A stretch of DNA of 64,000 nucleotides from Paguma larvata (Eukaryota > Chordata > Mammalia > Carnivora > Viverridae): contig CM057829.1 in NCBI GenBank assembly GCA_030068075.1, forward strand, positions 85,675,132 through 85,739,131. The letters run 5' to 3'. This document shows positions 22,351 through 34,140 of the stretch, piece by piece. Each line of letters starts with the position of its first letter. The stretch's first letter is position 1. The position numbers and the translations under genes were made by a program. A model generated the notes under the pieces. It was not told where the DNA came from. It did not search any database and saw only the letters and a list, made by a program, of their open reading frames with translations.

Positions 22351-22489
22351 TAATCTTCTCTGACTTTGTGCCAGCAGTGCATATCACTCTGCTCAGCAAA
22401 TGTGGGTTAAAGGAGCTGCACGTCAGTGTACAATTAAAGTATTACCATAGTTCATGTGCGTCAGACTTTATTTGCAGATAACTAGCGTA

Positions 22490-22770
22490 CTATCTTAATG
22501 TTCAGTGATCGGGGCCCTTCCGTTGCTCCTTCCTGGTATCTTGTGAGTCCTTCTCTCTCCTTCAGATCTGGAGGCTGCTCTTCTGATTCAGATCCTCAGC
22601 ACTGCAGCTTCTTTACGGGTCTCTCTGAGCCACTTTCTGTTTTCTTCCACCCCTTCCTGTGGACGCTGTTGGAGTGTTATCTTTAAAAACATGGCTTCAA
22701 TTACCTCACTCTCCTTTCTTAGTCTCAAAATGCATTTCACCACCCGCCTTCTGATTCTGGATGTTTATAG
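22490..22770 (+). mobile_element. L2-like fragment
   Basis: AGTGTTATCTTTAAAAACATGG, CTTCAATTACCTCACTCTCC and TCTCAAAATGCATTTCACC resemble the CT-rich 3' L2 region. Diverged. Confidence 0.45.
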
Positions 22771-23041
22771 ATGTTTGTACACAAAACCTGGTAAAGGTTC
22801 TGTATGTAAACATGCTTTTAGGAAATACTGATTTCTAGGCAACCTCCAGTGTCAGATATGTCTGATTCCTCCTAATTCTCTTTGTCAGGAAATAGATAGC
22901 TTATTTAAACACACACACACACAAAACCCTTGAAGCCTGTGCAGTAAAGGAACGTTAAAGGAGTCCGGTAATTTTATCTCTATATTTTCCCAAGTTGGGT
23001 ATTTTCAAAACAACACACTTTCAAATTTTATTTATACCAAT

Positions 23042-23257
23042 ATTTTTTTAATTGAAATTTATTTATTTTGAGAGAGACAGAGACAGCACAAGTAGGGGAG
23101 AGGCAGAGAGAGAGGGAGAGAGAGAATCCCGGGCAGGCTCTGCAGCACTGTCAGTGCAGAGCCCGACATGGGGCTCGAACTCACAAAACCGCGAGATCAT
23201 GATCTGAGCTGAAACCAAGAGTGAGATTATTAACCAACTGAGCCACCCATGTGCCCC
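23042..23257 (-). mobile_element. CAN-SINE
   Basis: Reverse SINE from TTTTTTTAATTGAAATTTATT to GAGCCACCCATGTGCCCC. No clear target duplication found. First CAN-SINE after a 10 kb gap. Confidence 0.88.
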
Positions 23258-23691
23258 TTGAATCAAGTGTTTCTCTTGCCACTGGTGTAGCAAAGGAAGG
23301 TTCTAGGATTAGTTCCATTAGTTTTGTTTTGGAAACAAAACAGCACATGTCTGGCCAAGGCCCTCTAGCATCAACACCAGCCCTTAGCTCTCTTTGGTTC
23401 ACTGTTCCCTGCAGAGGGTACTAGAGCAGGACAAGTTCCCCAGGTGAAGAACTGTTCTGGGATCCAGCCTTCACATGTGCTTCTCACGTGCGACAGACGC
23501 CACATCCGACTTATTCCCTGCTGTCGTTACCGCTTCTGGCTGCTCTGGCCCTTCTCGATGACTAGTGATATTAAAACTGCTTTTGCATTACATTGTTCAC
23601 CAGCCGCTTACGGCCTTCACAGCCAGTAGGCTTTGGCTGTTTGCAGCTGCCTTTCTTTCTTTGTGCAGCCACAGCGGCAGCAGTGGGGGTG

Positions 23692-23920
23692 TATCAATAG
23701 AATGGCTTTGAAGACAGACAGCCTTAAGGTTGAATCCTGCTTCTTTCAGTTACTGGTTATCTGGTCTTGGGAAAGTTATCGCCTTGAACTGAGTATCCTC
23801 ATTCGTACTGTGGGACAATTATACCTTTTCTGCAGTGTAAGTGTGGATCGGGTATAACAATGTGTATAAGTTTCCTTGCCAGCACAAGGTAGGCACTCAG
23901 TAAATTTTTGCTATCTAATA
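23692..23920 (+). mobile_element. MIR
   Basis: AGACAGACAGCCTTAAGGTTG, TTACTGGTTATCTGGTCTTGG, GAACTGAGTATCCTCATTCG and AAGGTAGGCACTCAGTAAAT in MIR order. Confidence 0.75.
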
Positions 23921-24229
23921 TTAAGGTTATTGTTAAGCAGAAGCAGGAGAGCCTGGGGAGCTAATAGTTTCTCCCTTTTCATTGAGAAGAGCAAGCCTTT
24001 CGTCCCATAATCACCTCACTCTGGGGGTTAGTGAGAGTGTAGGCAATCTCATTTTGACCACCACCTATGATTTCCACTACTCGGTCTCTCAGTGTCTAAT
24101 GACAATGAGCTTCTTTGACTCATGGACCACACCTGATCTGCTCGGGTGAACCCCGTACCCATCCATGCTCACATTTCCGGATGAAAGCTATAAAAGATTT
24201 TGTGTTGTTGCTTCTTGAATATGCTAATA

Positions 24230-25330
24230 GAAGCATTGCCAGTTTTCTCATTAATATTATTCTGGGCATCTGTTGGGAAATCAGGCACCGTGCCAGGTGC
24301 CGATGAGTCAGTGGTGAAGAAAACAGAATTTATCGTCTTGGAGCCGACACTCTAGTAGAAGAGATGGGCATTCATCAAATGATCTCATAAAAAAGGGTAA
24401 AATTGCAGTTGAACTAATTGCTGAGAAGAAGAGGTTTGTGGTGTTATGAAAATTGTAAAAAAGGTTTTGACCTGCTCGAGGATGTGGTGAGGAAGCCTTG
24501 CCTGAGAAAGTGGGGTTAGGGGTCTGAAGGATGCAACTAGTTAATGAGGTGAACGCCAGAGAATAGAGAATGCTTCAAGTAAAAGAGAAAGAAATCCTAT
24601 GCAGGGGTCCAATGCAACGTTGGGAGGAAACGTGGCCACAACAAGGTACAGGGGTGGACAGAGAGCCAGGGACAGTGTCGGGGGAAGATAATGCTGGGAC
24701 AGAGGGAAGGGCAGGACCAGACCTGGGCCTATCTTGATACAAGTCTTTATCCTGAGAACAGTGGGAAGCCATTGAGGAAGAGTTTTAATCAGAGTGACAG
24801 GACCCGGAAGGCTAGCAATGGTTTCCGATTGGAGGAGAATACTCATTGAGTATAGGAAGGCATTGGAACCCATTGTTCTGGTTCAGATCCGAGATCTGTT
24901 GCTCATCCTGGAGGGGTGGGGCTGGAGAAAAAGAAGAGACCATTTAAGTTCTGTTTAAGAAGTAAAAGTTTTAAATCTTGGTGATGAAATGCATATTGAG
25001 AATGAGGGAGAGAAACCTAGTGACTCCTAACATCCATGCAGGTGGCGGGGCCGTTCCATAGAGCTGTGTGGGGGAAGGCACAGGTGCATGGGTGGTAGCA
25101 TATATCTGTACAAGTTTGTGATGGTCAGAACAGACATTTCATGCAGCTGGGTGTTTGCTGGGACTGTTCATCGAGAAAGGAATTCTACAAGAGGAACAGT
25201 TTGGGGGGAGGTGGGATGGATGGGTAAGGAGATTGCCAGTGCAGTCATGGCAATATCAAGTTCGAGCTGTCTTTGAGATGTTTAAATGAAGGTGTCAAAT
25301 AGGAGGTTATTGTATGTTTGGACATCATAG
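24230..25330 (+). repeat. Long ancient interspersed repeat, family uncertain
   Basis: Contains GGGCATCTGTTGGGAAATC, CGTGCCAGGTGCCGATGAGT, ACACTCTAGTAGAAGAGATG, GAGGAAGCCTTGCCTGAGAA, GTGGGAAGCCATTGAGGAAG and AGTGACAGGACCCGGAAGG. These follow a long (>1 kb) purine-rich mammalian repeat whose name I cannot fix. Related pieces are at 39940-40400 and 54868-55140. Confidence 0.5.
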
Positions 25331-26507
25331 AAGACTCTGAGCCTGTGACACAGTTTTTTTATTGGCATTGGAATTACCTAGGGATAGAGTAGATCATTAA
25401 ACTGAATCCCATAGAACTACAGCACTTAATGATTAGCACAGAGAGGGAGGGGCATAAAGGAGGAAAAAATATGTAACCCAGAGATAAAGGAGGAAAACTT
25501 TCCTTCTTGAGGATGAAATTATAGAAGCCAAGGAAGTAGTATGATTCAAGGAGAGACCATTTATCAGTTTTGAAGGCTGCTGGTATCTAGTAGGTCAAGG
25601 ACTGAAAATGACAGTTGATTCAGTGACAGTCAAGTGGGGTATGCACGGTGACTAGGAGACCAGAGGTACCCGGCAACCCCACACCCATCACTTTGCCACG
25701 GATTTGTTAATTACCGAGTCATGCCATCTTCCCAAGTGGTGGTATAGAAATCAGATTGACTTCTAGAAAACAGAGAGATGAGCTTTTCATTTTCTTGCAC
25801 ACCAGAATCTGCAAGTAAGTTTTGTCCCTTCTCTCTAAATGATGTATGCTTATTCATTCAGCAGACTTTGTTGGATACTTTGTATGGAAGTTAGTCAGAG
25901 GTGCTCATGTTCTGAATATATTCACAGAATAGTAGAGAGATAGAACTGCAATACATCTATAACCATCATCCCAGCCTAATGTAAGCATCCCTAACACTGG
26001 CACAAGTGGTTGGAATTTAGAAAGCGAAGACTTAATAGATGATGTGGAATGCACAGTCAAAAATAGAAACCTGAAATGCACAATCAAAAAATGAGCATAC
26101 TTCAGGGTAGGAAGCCTTCTGGAAATCTGAGATAATTAACACCTTAGGATTTCCCTTAGAGTACCACTGATAGCTCATTAGTCTTTCCTAGGTGTCATTT
26201 CTGCCTTTATATTTTTGTGGACAAATTTTTCAAGTCTTCTTCAAAGGTTTGCTTACCAGGTTGAGATTTCAAAAAAATAAATTTCTCCGAAAATGCCTTT
26301 AAAGGTACAGCTTTTATGATTCACATGTTCCAATAACAAACTAAATTTAACTGGCATATCTGAAAAGTCAGCACTACTTTGGGTGCAAAATAAAGACCGA
26401 AAAAGGCATATTTTGTTCTTTCAACCTGAGTGGATGCTAGTTTTTAAAATACTAATTTTGATAAATATCTCTACTAAATAATTATTCCTTTCTATTTGGG
26501 AAGTGGC
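25331..26507. other. Intron 1, no gene seen
   Basis: Unique-looking AT-rich DNA; nothing recognisable on either strand. Confidence 0.4.
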
Positions 26508-26520
26508 TAGATGTGAATTT

Positions 26521-26763
26521 TTTTTAAGCTGCTAAATTTGTGGCAGTGTTTTTTTTTTTCATTAAAGTAGTTTATTTTCAAATTGGTTTACATATAACAC
26601 CCAGTGTTCATCCCAACACGTGCCCTCTTTAATGCCCGTCACCCCCTCTCCCCCCTCTCTCACCCCCCTCCCCCTCAGTTTGTTCTTAGTCTTTGAGAGT
26701 CTCTTATGTTTTATCTCCCTCCCTCTCTGTGTCTTTTTTTCCTCAATGTTCATAGCAGCACTT
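26521..26763 (-). mobile_element. 5'-truncated LINE-1 with apparent 3' transduction
   Basis: Reverse feline-type L1 3' end (26560-26763) with poly-A shown as poly-T at 26549-26559. Then 23 bp of non-L1 sequence (26526-26548) and a second short T run at 26521-26525. The 13 bp duplication TAGATGTGAATTT at 26508-26520 and 26764-26776 brackets the whole block. Confidence 0.78.
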
Positions 26764-26855
26764 TAGATGTGAATTTAAAACACATTGTTACCTTTTTTTC
26801 TTTTTTGGAAGCTTGTTTATATCCCCTTTGAGAATTAGCATAGTTAACTAGATTT

Positions 26856-26878
26856 TTTTAAGTTTATTTATTTATTTT

Positions 26879-26925
<47 letters not shown>

Positions 26926-27090
26926 TGTGAGTAGGGGAGAGGTAGAGAGAGGAAGAGCGAATCCCAAGCAGGCTCCATCCACACTGTCAGTGCAGAGCCT
27001 GATGCAGGGCTCAAACTCATGAACAGTGAGATCATGACTTGAGCAGAAATCAAGGGTCATATTTTTAACTGACAGCCACCCAGTCACCCC
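26856..27090 (-). mobile_element. CAN-SINE
   Basis: Reverse SINE with a (GA)n tract at 26888-26921. Target duplication CATAGTTAACTAGATTT (26839-26855) / CATACTTAACTAGATTT (27091-27107), one mismatch. Confidence 0.92.
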
Positions 27091-27107
27091 CATACTTAAC
27101 TAGATTT

Positions 27108-27899
27108 AATTCCTTACATTAGTTTCCTGAATGATTTAGATAACATTTTAATCAAATGAAACTATAGCTCTGAGAAACTGATTTTATTATGCAAAAGAGG
27201 TTTGATATGAGATGATAATTGTGAAACAACCCAGGTGAAGTCTGGATGTTGTAGGCAACTTTGTACAGTCCATGAAATTCCCTTTGACCAACACCTCCCT
27301 AAAAAGCAAGCCCAGGAAGGTACCTTCTCAGTCTCCCCATCCAGAGCCTCTCTCGGGTCCTCGTTGCACGACGATGGCCTGGGATGGTGCCACATAGCTG
27401 CGCTTTTCCTCTCTTTTACCCTTTACTCATCTCCACCTGTACTATGAGAAGACCCTGAGGAAAATTTGTAACATTTTGTTCTGAAGTCTTAGTTTTCAGG
27501 TGTTGTGTGTGGGTGGTATATGGGTTAGGTGGGGGAAGTGGTTGTCACGTACCTTTCTGAGAATCTAATAGATGGTGTGGATCTTCCTTCCTGTGCAAAA
27601 ATCCATGTATGCATACGGCTTCAGAAAAAGAGTGGCATATATTGGCAGGGGCTATTGCATACCTGAAGTCTGTTCATGGATCCCAGGTTAGAACCTTCTG
27701 CTCTGACCGGTCTTGGGCACCAGGATCTGAAGGAGCTCCCTCAGCTGCATGTTTTCTTCCAGCATTCTTTTGCTTTATAGCCGGTGGTGATTCTACAGTC
27801 ACTGCTATAAGTTCAGGCTCTGTTGCCATTTGCAGCCTCAGGTCAGCTGACCCCACTAACCCTGGTCAGCCCAACCTGGCACTACTCCCAGCACTGGTG
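27108..27899. other. Intron 1, no gene seen
   Basis: Unique-looking sequence; open frames around 27162-27447 lie on opposite strands and lack domains. Confidence 0.4.
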
Positions 27900-28190
27900 C
27901 TGTCCCCCTCACTGTCTTTCTGGCTTGTGACCCTCTGCACATGGCTGGTGCTATACACACGCCTGATCCCCAGCACATTTCCTTACCTCTTCCTTGGTCC
28001 AAGATCTATGCACCAAGTTTAGCTCACAAGCTACTTCCTCCATGAAACCACTTTTGATTAGCCGTACGTTACAAAATCTCCCTTGTTTTAGAAGTCCTCA
28101 TCTACTCTGCCACTTGGTTTTCTGCATAGTTCTGTCATGTTGTCTTTGAATGCTCTCTGGTTATATGTTTCCTTAATTAGAAAGTATTAC
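27900..28190 (+). mobile_element. L2-like fragment
   Basis: ACCCTCTGCACATGGCTGGTG, TTTCCTTACCTCTTCCTTGG, CTACTTCCTCCATGAAACCA and CATCTACTCTGCCACTTGG fit the L2 3' order. Confidence 0.55.
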
Positions 28191-28619
28191 ATGGTAGAAG
28201 CCACGTCCCAAGTGTTAGAGCAGGAAAGGACATTAGCAGCAAGATCCTTAATCTTTATTCCACTTCAGCAAATCACTAGCGGTGATGTGTGCACACATGT
28301 GCACATTAAGAATATCCTCCAAGGGTCGTAATCGAATTTCAGTGAGGGCGGGAGAGAGGAGAAGGTACAGAGAAATTGAAGAAGCTTTTACTCAGGTGAT
28401 TCTGATACCTGTCCACCACCACTGGTCCTTTGGTGTCCTCATTCTGCAGAGAGTCACTCACTAATGCAGAGTAGTTTCTGACCTAGCGTTAAGTAGGCGA
28501 TCTCTTTTACCTCTTTCTTGCCCACATGCCTTCGTAAAAATTAACTTAAGCACTTGGTGCAGGAGACTCAGAGAAGGCAAAGTAGGCAAAAAGGGAAAAG
28601 AGAAGTGAGATGGATTGTT

Positions 28620-28850
28620 CATGCCTCTACTCAATGCACACAGACACACACACATCTGCCCACATGTATGTACAGATACATAATCCTGCACAAACATAAA
28701 TTTGTACACATATACACATCCTTACACATGCATGCACACACAACCTACCCACATATACACACTCCTGCACAAACACATTTGTACACACTTACACATCTTT
28801 ACACACGTGTGTGCACGCGCGCACACACACACACACAAGCTCACGCACAT
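28620..28850 (+). repeat. CA-rich array with a 79 bp internal duplication
   Basis: Interrupted CACA/TACA sequence. A segment starting TCCTGCACAAACA at 28684 recurs at 28763 (offset 79 bp), with TTTGTACACA and TACACATC in each copy. Ends in CGCGCACACA. Confidence 0.8.
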
Positions 28851-29194
28851 TCTCATTCCCCCATCATGGGGTAGCGGACTATCATGGGGCCATTTTTTTT
28901 TTTTACTCAAAATTTCCTCAAAATGTGTTTAGTTTATGGTAGGTGCAGATTCTCTATTCTTCTAGAATTGTCTCTTAAAGGGCTGGGTCTCTTGGCGGTG
29001 TTCACAGAGGAACCATGCAGTAGTAGGATTTTTACTTCTGTTTCAAAGAAGAAGGAGGAAAACCTTGACACTATTTTGCCAAGAAGATTTCTCACCTACG
29101 CACAAGTCGACACCTGCTTTACCTATTTCTGCTGATCCCCATTGTTGGATAATTTCACATAGGCTGCGAAGAACTCTCCAAACTGATTTAGTTG

Positions 29195-29290
29195 GATCAC
29201 TACTTTCCACCTGACAAAGCAGAAGCCCAGAGAGAGCAAACTGGCTTGCCCAGGAAGACAGTAGCAGAGCTGGGGCCAGGACACAGCCTT
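29195..29290 (-). mobile_element. MIR fragment
   Basis: GACAAAGCAGAAGCCCAGAG, CAAACTGGCTTGCCCAGGAAG and AGTAGCAGAGCTGGGGCCAGG match the central reverse MIR. Confidence 0.6.
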
Positions 29291-29739
29291 GCATTCATTG
29301 GTTGGTCTTTGGTTTTATGGCTCTTACCGTGTCTTACACAGTACACGTTCCATAAGCCTCACTTCTTTTTACAGTTAAGTACTTTGAGCTTCCTGCTGTT
29401 CTTCCCTTGCCATATGCACAGACACTCACCCCAACCATCTGGGGAAGGGAAAAGTCATATCTGGCAGGGGAATGAGTATGCAGATGCATTCTTTTTATAA
29501 TTACTCAAAAGGAGATTGTTAAAGGTATGATTTATTTAGCCAGCTTCTTCAGAGCTAGATTCCAGAGCCTTTCTCATATTCAGAAAATATTTTATTTTGT
29601 GGCAAACTCTCAGGACACTCATTTTCTCCATCCATGCTCTCACTTTTCAGCATGTGTCTCTGACTGGAGTAGCTCACTGAAAGCTAGTACAACACCAGCA
29701 TTAATTTGAGCCCTGGCTGTATTCTTTCCCTGTCAGTTC

Positions 29740-30199
29740 CTGTCCTCCAGGCTGTTGCTCATGGTTATATCAAAGATGGGAGCAGCTGGAATCAGATGCC
29801 TGTGATTATTAAGGCGGTAATTACTGATCATGCCGACACCAGCGATATTAACTAGTGCTTAAATAATTGAAAATGTTACCTATGAGGCAAGCATAGATTC
29901 AAGGTGTCAGAATGAAAGGCATTATCTAGAATATCCTAGGCAATAATGAAATGTTTTCATTCTTGTTTTATTCAGATACTCTGGCTAAACATGCTCTGTT
30001 AGAGATAGTGAACTTCAAGTCTAATCCGTTGGCTTTTCTAACTTCTTTACAAAGCAGAATTATGTAATAGCATCTGGGAGAACACTGGTTTGAGAGAACA
30101 GGTCAGTTTTCTTAGATGTCTCCGGTTCTTAGGAGAGAAGTGTCCCATCTGCCACAGTAGCAGAATGAGTTTGATGATGCCTGAGTGGTTATAATGTAC
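29740..30199. other. Unique intron sequence, candidate conserved element
   Basis: No repeat recognised. The 29800-29880 part holds several homeodomain-like cores (GATTATTAAGG, GGTAATTACTGATCA, GATATTAACTAG). This suggests a regulatory element, but no conservation data are available to me. Confidence 0.3.
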
Positions 30200-30380
30200 C
30201 TCATAGTTTTGAAAACACTCTTAACCTGATTTCATTTAGTGTCACCGAAAGTGTCATGGAAGAGGTAGTTTTACCCCAGTCTTACGGAGAAGGGTATGGA
30301 GAAGTCAGTGTTACCTGACAAAGTCTAATAGTCTTGCCCAAGTTACACTAGTAGAAAATTGTGAGGTTGGGGTAAAACAT
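30200..30380 (-). mobile_element. MIR
   Basis: AATGTACCTCATAGTTTTG, TTAACCTGATTTCATTTAGTG, CAGTCTTACGGAGAAGGG and TAGTCTTGCCCAAGTTACAC in reverse MIR order. Confidence 0.6.
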
Positions 30381-30775
30381 GAGGATGTTTTTCATGATTT
30401 CATAATACTTTTCAAATCTGCGAGGTGGTAGAAAGGTCTATAACATACCATTGGTATGTTTGTGAAAATATCAGAAATAGTGTTTTCTCTGGTGGAATCT
30501 TCTGGATTTACTCTAACTGTTTTAATGGACAGATAGAATTTTCTTCACTGGAAGAACGATCAGCTTTGCTGTTAAGTTTATAATGCTAAGAATATAACAC
30601 TACTTCGATAATTCTTCTCATATATAGGGTATGACTTATACCCTGTGTTATATAGTTCTATTATTTATGTACTGAATTTATAGCTCTCTTATGAGCTACC
30701 CTAAATAATTTGGAAAGTATTTCCTTGAGAAATTTGATGTAGCTTTGTGTACTTCATTTTTATTTGTTGTTTTTT

Positions 30776-30966
30776 AAAAAAGGTTTATTTATTTCTGAGA
30801 GCCCATGATCAGGGGAGGTGCAGAGAGAGAAGGGGACAAAGGATCTTTGAGCTTTGAAGTGAGCTCCATGTTGACAGCAGTGAGCCCGATGCAGGGCTCG
30901 CTAACCTTGAGATCATGACCTGAGCTGGACTTGGACACTCAACTGACAAGCCAGCCAGGTGTCCCT
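30776..30966 (-). mobile_element. CAN-SINE, diverged
   Basis: Reverse SINE lacking the long GA tract (CTGAGAGCCCATGATCAGGGG to CCAGCCAGGTGTCC). TTTGTTGTTTT occurs on both sides (30763 and 30967) as target duplication. Confidence 0.85.
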
Positions 30967-31689
30967 GTTTGTTGTTTTAAACTCTTACCCACTCATCCAG
31001 CACATAGCTGTGCCAACCCCCTGCTAGTTAGGGGCAGTGCATAGCAAGGCTAACTCCAGCACTTTTCCTTTGCTCACCATGATGCCCGTAGCTACGCTTC
31101 CCTTCTAAGGAGCTAGAAGCTCATATCCAGCTCCCTTAGATCAGAAGTCTCAGCATGTTCCCTAAGCTTGGGGTGTATCTGGAGAAGTTGTGGCATAGGC
31201 CCCAGTGGCGATCACAGACCTTGTGGAGAGAATAAAAGCTTACAAGCTTAGTTCTAGCCCAGTGGGCTAGTGTCTGAGCAAGGGCTCAATTCCAAGTACA
31301 GCACAGCATTTGCTGCCCAGATTGTCCACTGGCCCAAGTTCACTTGGAATCAAGTCCTAGAAAGAGATTCTTTACAGACTGTCTTTACAAAGAGCAAGAA
31401 AGATACAGAAGCATTGATTGACGAAACTCCTGTGGCACCCAGAGTGGACAGTGGCATTGGTGAATTGGTAGTGCTGGCACTTAGAATTTGGGTACTTCAG
31501 GAAAGGGCACTCTTGGGCAGTGGCTCCTTCGGGGAAGTGGTTTTGTGGCGCCCAGGGAGTGTCACAGTCTCTCCTACCACTGTCAGTGATTTGGGCATGA
31601 GCTTACACCTCTGTAGTGTACACCTCAGTAGAACGAGGAGCAGACATTGCTGGATAGAGTAGATAAGTGAGAATAATGGGGGCTGAGAG
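30967..31689. other. Intron 1, no gene seen
   Basis: Moderate-GC sequence with the longest stop-free stretch (31270-31662, 130 codons) away from the island and the L2. It has no recognisable domain and no splice signals at its ends. An AATAAAAGCTT at about 31232 could mark an old LTR, but no LTR ends were found. Confidence 0.35.
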
Positions 31690-31704
31690 CACAAGTCCAG
31701 TTTT

Positions 31705-31908
31705 TTAAAAATGTTTACTTATTTTAGAGAGAGAAAGAGAGGTGCAAGCAGGAGAGGGGCAGAGAGAGAGGGAGACACAGAATCTGAAGCAGGCTCCAGG
31801 CTCTGAGCTGTCAGCACAGAGCCCAATGCGGCGCTCAAACCCACTAACTGTGAGATCATGACCTGAGCTGAAGTCGAATGCTTAACTGACTGAGCCGCCC
31901 AGGCGCCC
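31705..31908 (-). mobile_element. CAN-SINE, 15 bp perfect target duplication
   Basis: Reverse SINE ending GAGCCGCCCAGGCGCCC. CACAAGTCCAGTTTT is duplicated at 31690-31704 and 31909-31923. Confidence 0.93.
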
Positions 31909-32369
31909 CACAAGTCCAGTTTTGAGAGGCTGTGAGACAAACTCTAGAACTGATAAGCTGGTCTCCCCTGCGTAGTGGAGTTTCTGGCATTGCAGGTGTG
32001 GGGCGCGATGCCAGACACAGGATGCTTTATAAGTGTTTCTGGGAGTACAGTTCTTACTCAGGTGGCAGGGAAATACGAGTTTACACAAATGATAGGATGT
32101 AACTTGTTTTGATTTATGAGGAAATGTTCATTTAACCAAGAACATAGCAACAGAATTAGTAACTTTCCAGACATTTTAAGTGTTGAGTTTATTTAGGACA
32201 AAAAAATTTTTTTTAATTTTGTTTTAGTTGATGTATACCATTCTAGACCATCTAATCACTCAGAATTATATATAATATTTAGTTTTAGTTCCTAACAAAA
32301 ATAAATTTTTTACATAAATCCTTCATCCAGATCCGCTTTACCTTGCTTGATTTTTTTTCATAGCACACC

Positions 32370-32575
32370 CTCCGATAATTATATAATTTCATTTATAGGC
32401 TATAATTTACTTATTTGCCACATTTATTTTTGTTATCTGTCTTCCTATGTAGAAGGTAAGCTCAGTGGGGTGAGCACTGTGCCTGTTTTATTCACCTGCA
32501 TATCCCATGCGTCTGGAAGGATACCTGTGATGAGGCGGGCACTCAGCCAATACTTGTTATCGAGTCAAGAATTGG
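32370..32575 (+). mobile_element. L2 3' end
   Basis: AGAAGGTAAGCTCAGTGGGG, ACTGTGCCTGTTTTATTCACC and GGCGGGCACTCAGCCAATACT match the L2 terminal region. Confidence 0.65.
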
Positions 32576-32754
32576 TCGTTTCACTACCTGTGAACTTGGA
32601 ATTATTGCATGTGTTTTGTGAGGAATAGGGGGATAGAGAATTTTTTTATGATATTGATCGTTGGGCAGGTTAAAGTATGGCAGGGCGGGGCTGGGGGGTG
32701 TGGTAATGGAAGTCTACTTCTGCAGCCCTTTTTGCTCTGGCATCATGATGACGA

Positions 32755-32990
32755 CAGCTAACACCTTCATATATTTTGTTTTCATAGCACTGTTCTTAGT
32801 ACTTATCCACCCTTACACCTGTGTGGTGAGGGGGATCGTGTTATTAACATCCTTTTACAGAATGAGGAAACTGAGGCACAGAGGAGTTTACTTGCCCAAA
32901 GTCATATTGCTTGTGGGTTGGGAGTTGGAACCAGACAGTTTGACTACAACGTTGGCACTCTTATCCTTATGTTATATGCCTTTCTGGATC
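32755..32990 (-). mobile_element. MIR
   Basis: GCACTGTTCTTAGTACTTATC, ACAGAATGAGGAAACTGAGG and TTGCCCAAAGTCATATTGC in reverse MIR order. It accounts for part of a 162-codon open frame at 32661-33149. Confidence 0.8.
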
Positions 32991-33164
32991 CCAACGCTAG
33001 AATTTAGAGGGTCCAAAAGAGAAATAGCTATGCTGAATATTTCCCAGAAAACTATTTATTATAGCCGCATTTTGGAAATTACTAAGCAATTATGGAAGAG
33101 ATTTGGCATTCTGAAAAATCCCTGGAGTCCAGCCATTCTGTGTTGCTAGTGCTGGAGCAGCAGA

Positions 33165-33275
33165 GTCTATGATGAGGGATGTAAACTCTGGTCAGACTTG
33201 CCGAGGTGCCAGTCCTGGCTCTGCTACTGTCTAGCTTGGTGACCCTGGGAAAATTACTTCACCTTATACCTCAGA
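33165..33275 (+). mobile_element. MIR fragment
   Basis: AAACTCTGGTCAGACTTGCC, CAGTCCTGGCTCTGCTACTG and GGTGACCCTGGGAAAATTACT match the central MIR. Confidence 0.75.
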
Positions 33276-33299
33276 CTTGAAGTTGGGTTCATATCCTCT

Positions 33300-33959
33300 G
33301 CTTGGTAGATTGCTCTAGGTGGCAGTTCCTCCAGAGGGACCAGAAGGTTTTCTTTAATGGTATATAGATGAAAAATATTCTAAGACATGAGATAGTCTCT
33401 GAGATGTAAAGAAAATTTTTGTGATATAGGAAGGTAAGCCTGTTGTATTTTCACGAAAACTATATAATACCTGTATACTCTACATCCTATGCATGACTAG
33501 GATTATCATTAAAGGGCAATAATATCTTCATTAGAAAATAAAAAAGAACCCAAGCATTATGTGATCCCAGCTTTGTGCCCTGGGGAAACAAGGATTGATA
33601 AGAAAGGATTCTACTTCAGTCATTGTAAAATATCAAACATGATGGATGTGACAGCCTTTCCCCCCTCGGCCTCCCCCACACTATTCTGAGATTCATCCTC
33701 CTACTTCTCGAGCTCACCCAAGCCTATTGACTGAGCCAAGAAAACACACTCCACTCTCCTCCTCTTCTTCTGACTCATGCCAAAAAGTCATGTAGCAATT
33801 CAAAACACGTCTCGAATCACAAAACATAATGTGGAAAACTTTCTTGTCCCTGACTTTGGAATATTCTTTAGTATTCCGACATTTGTGTAATCAAGTGATA
33901 TTTTAGATTTAACTTCACTTCTTTAGAGGCTTTACTGACCATTCAAACTAAATGCTTTT
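33300..33959. other. Intron 1, no gene seen
   Basis: AT-rich unique-looking DNA; no coding evidence. Confidence 0.4.
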
Positions 33960-34140
33960 GGATTCTGTCACGTCACACTGTTGTATTCAATGCAGCACCC
34001 GGTTGCTATCCAGTGTTTTCTTGTTTGCCTGTTGGCTTTTTCTTCCCCCTGGAATATATGTTCTATGAGAATAGGGACATTGTCTGTCTTGTTTTAAACC
34101 GTGCCTCCTAGAGGAGGGAGTGACACATAGTGGAGTTAAT
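33960..34140 (+). mobile_element. L2 3' end
   Basis: CCCTGGAATATATGTTCTATG, AGAATAGGGACATTGTCTGTC and GGAGTGACACATAGTGGAG fit the L2 end. Confidence 0.6.

Noticed and set aside
31270..31662. 130-codon open frame on the plus strand
   Set aside because: No recognisable domain, weak start context, and no splice or promoter signals; treated as chance.
32661..33149. 162-codon open frame on the plus strand
   Set aside because: It includes a reverse MIR and has no domain, splice signals or recognised homology.
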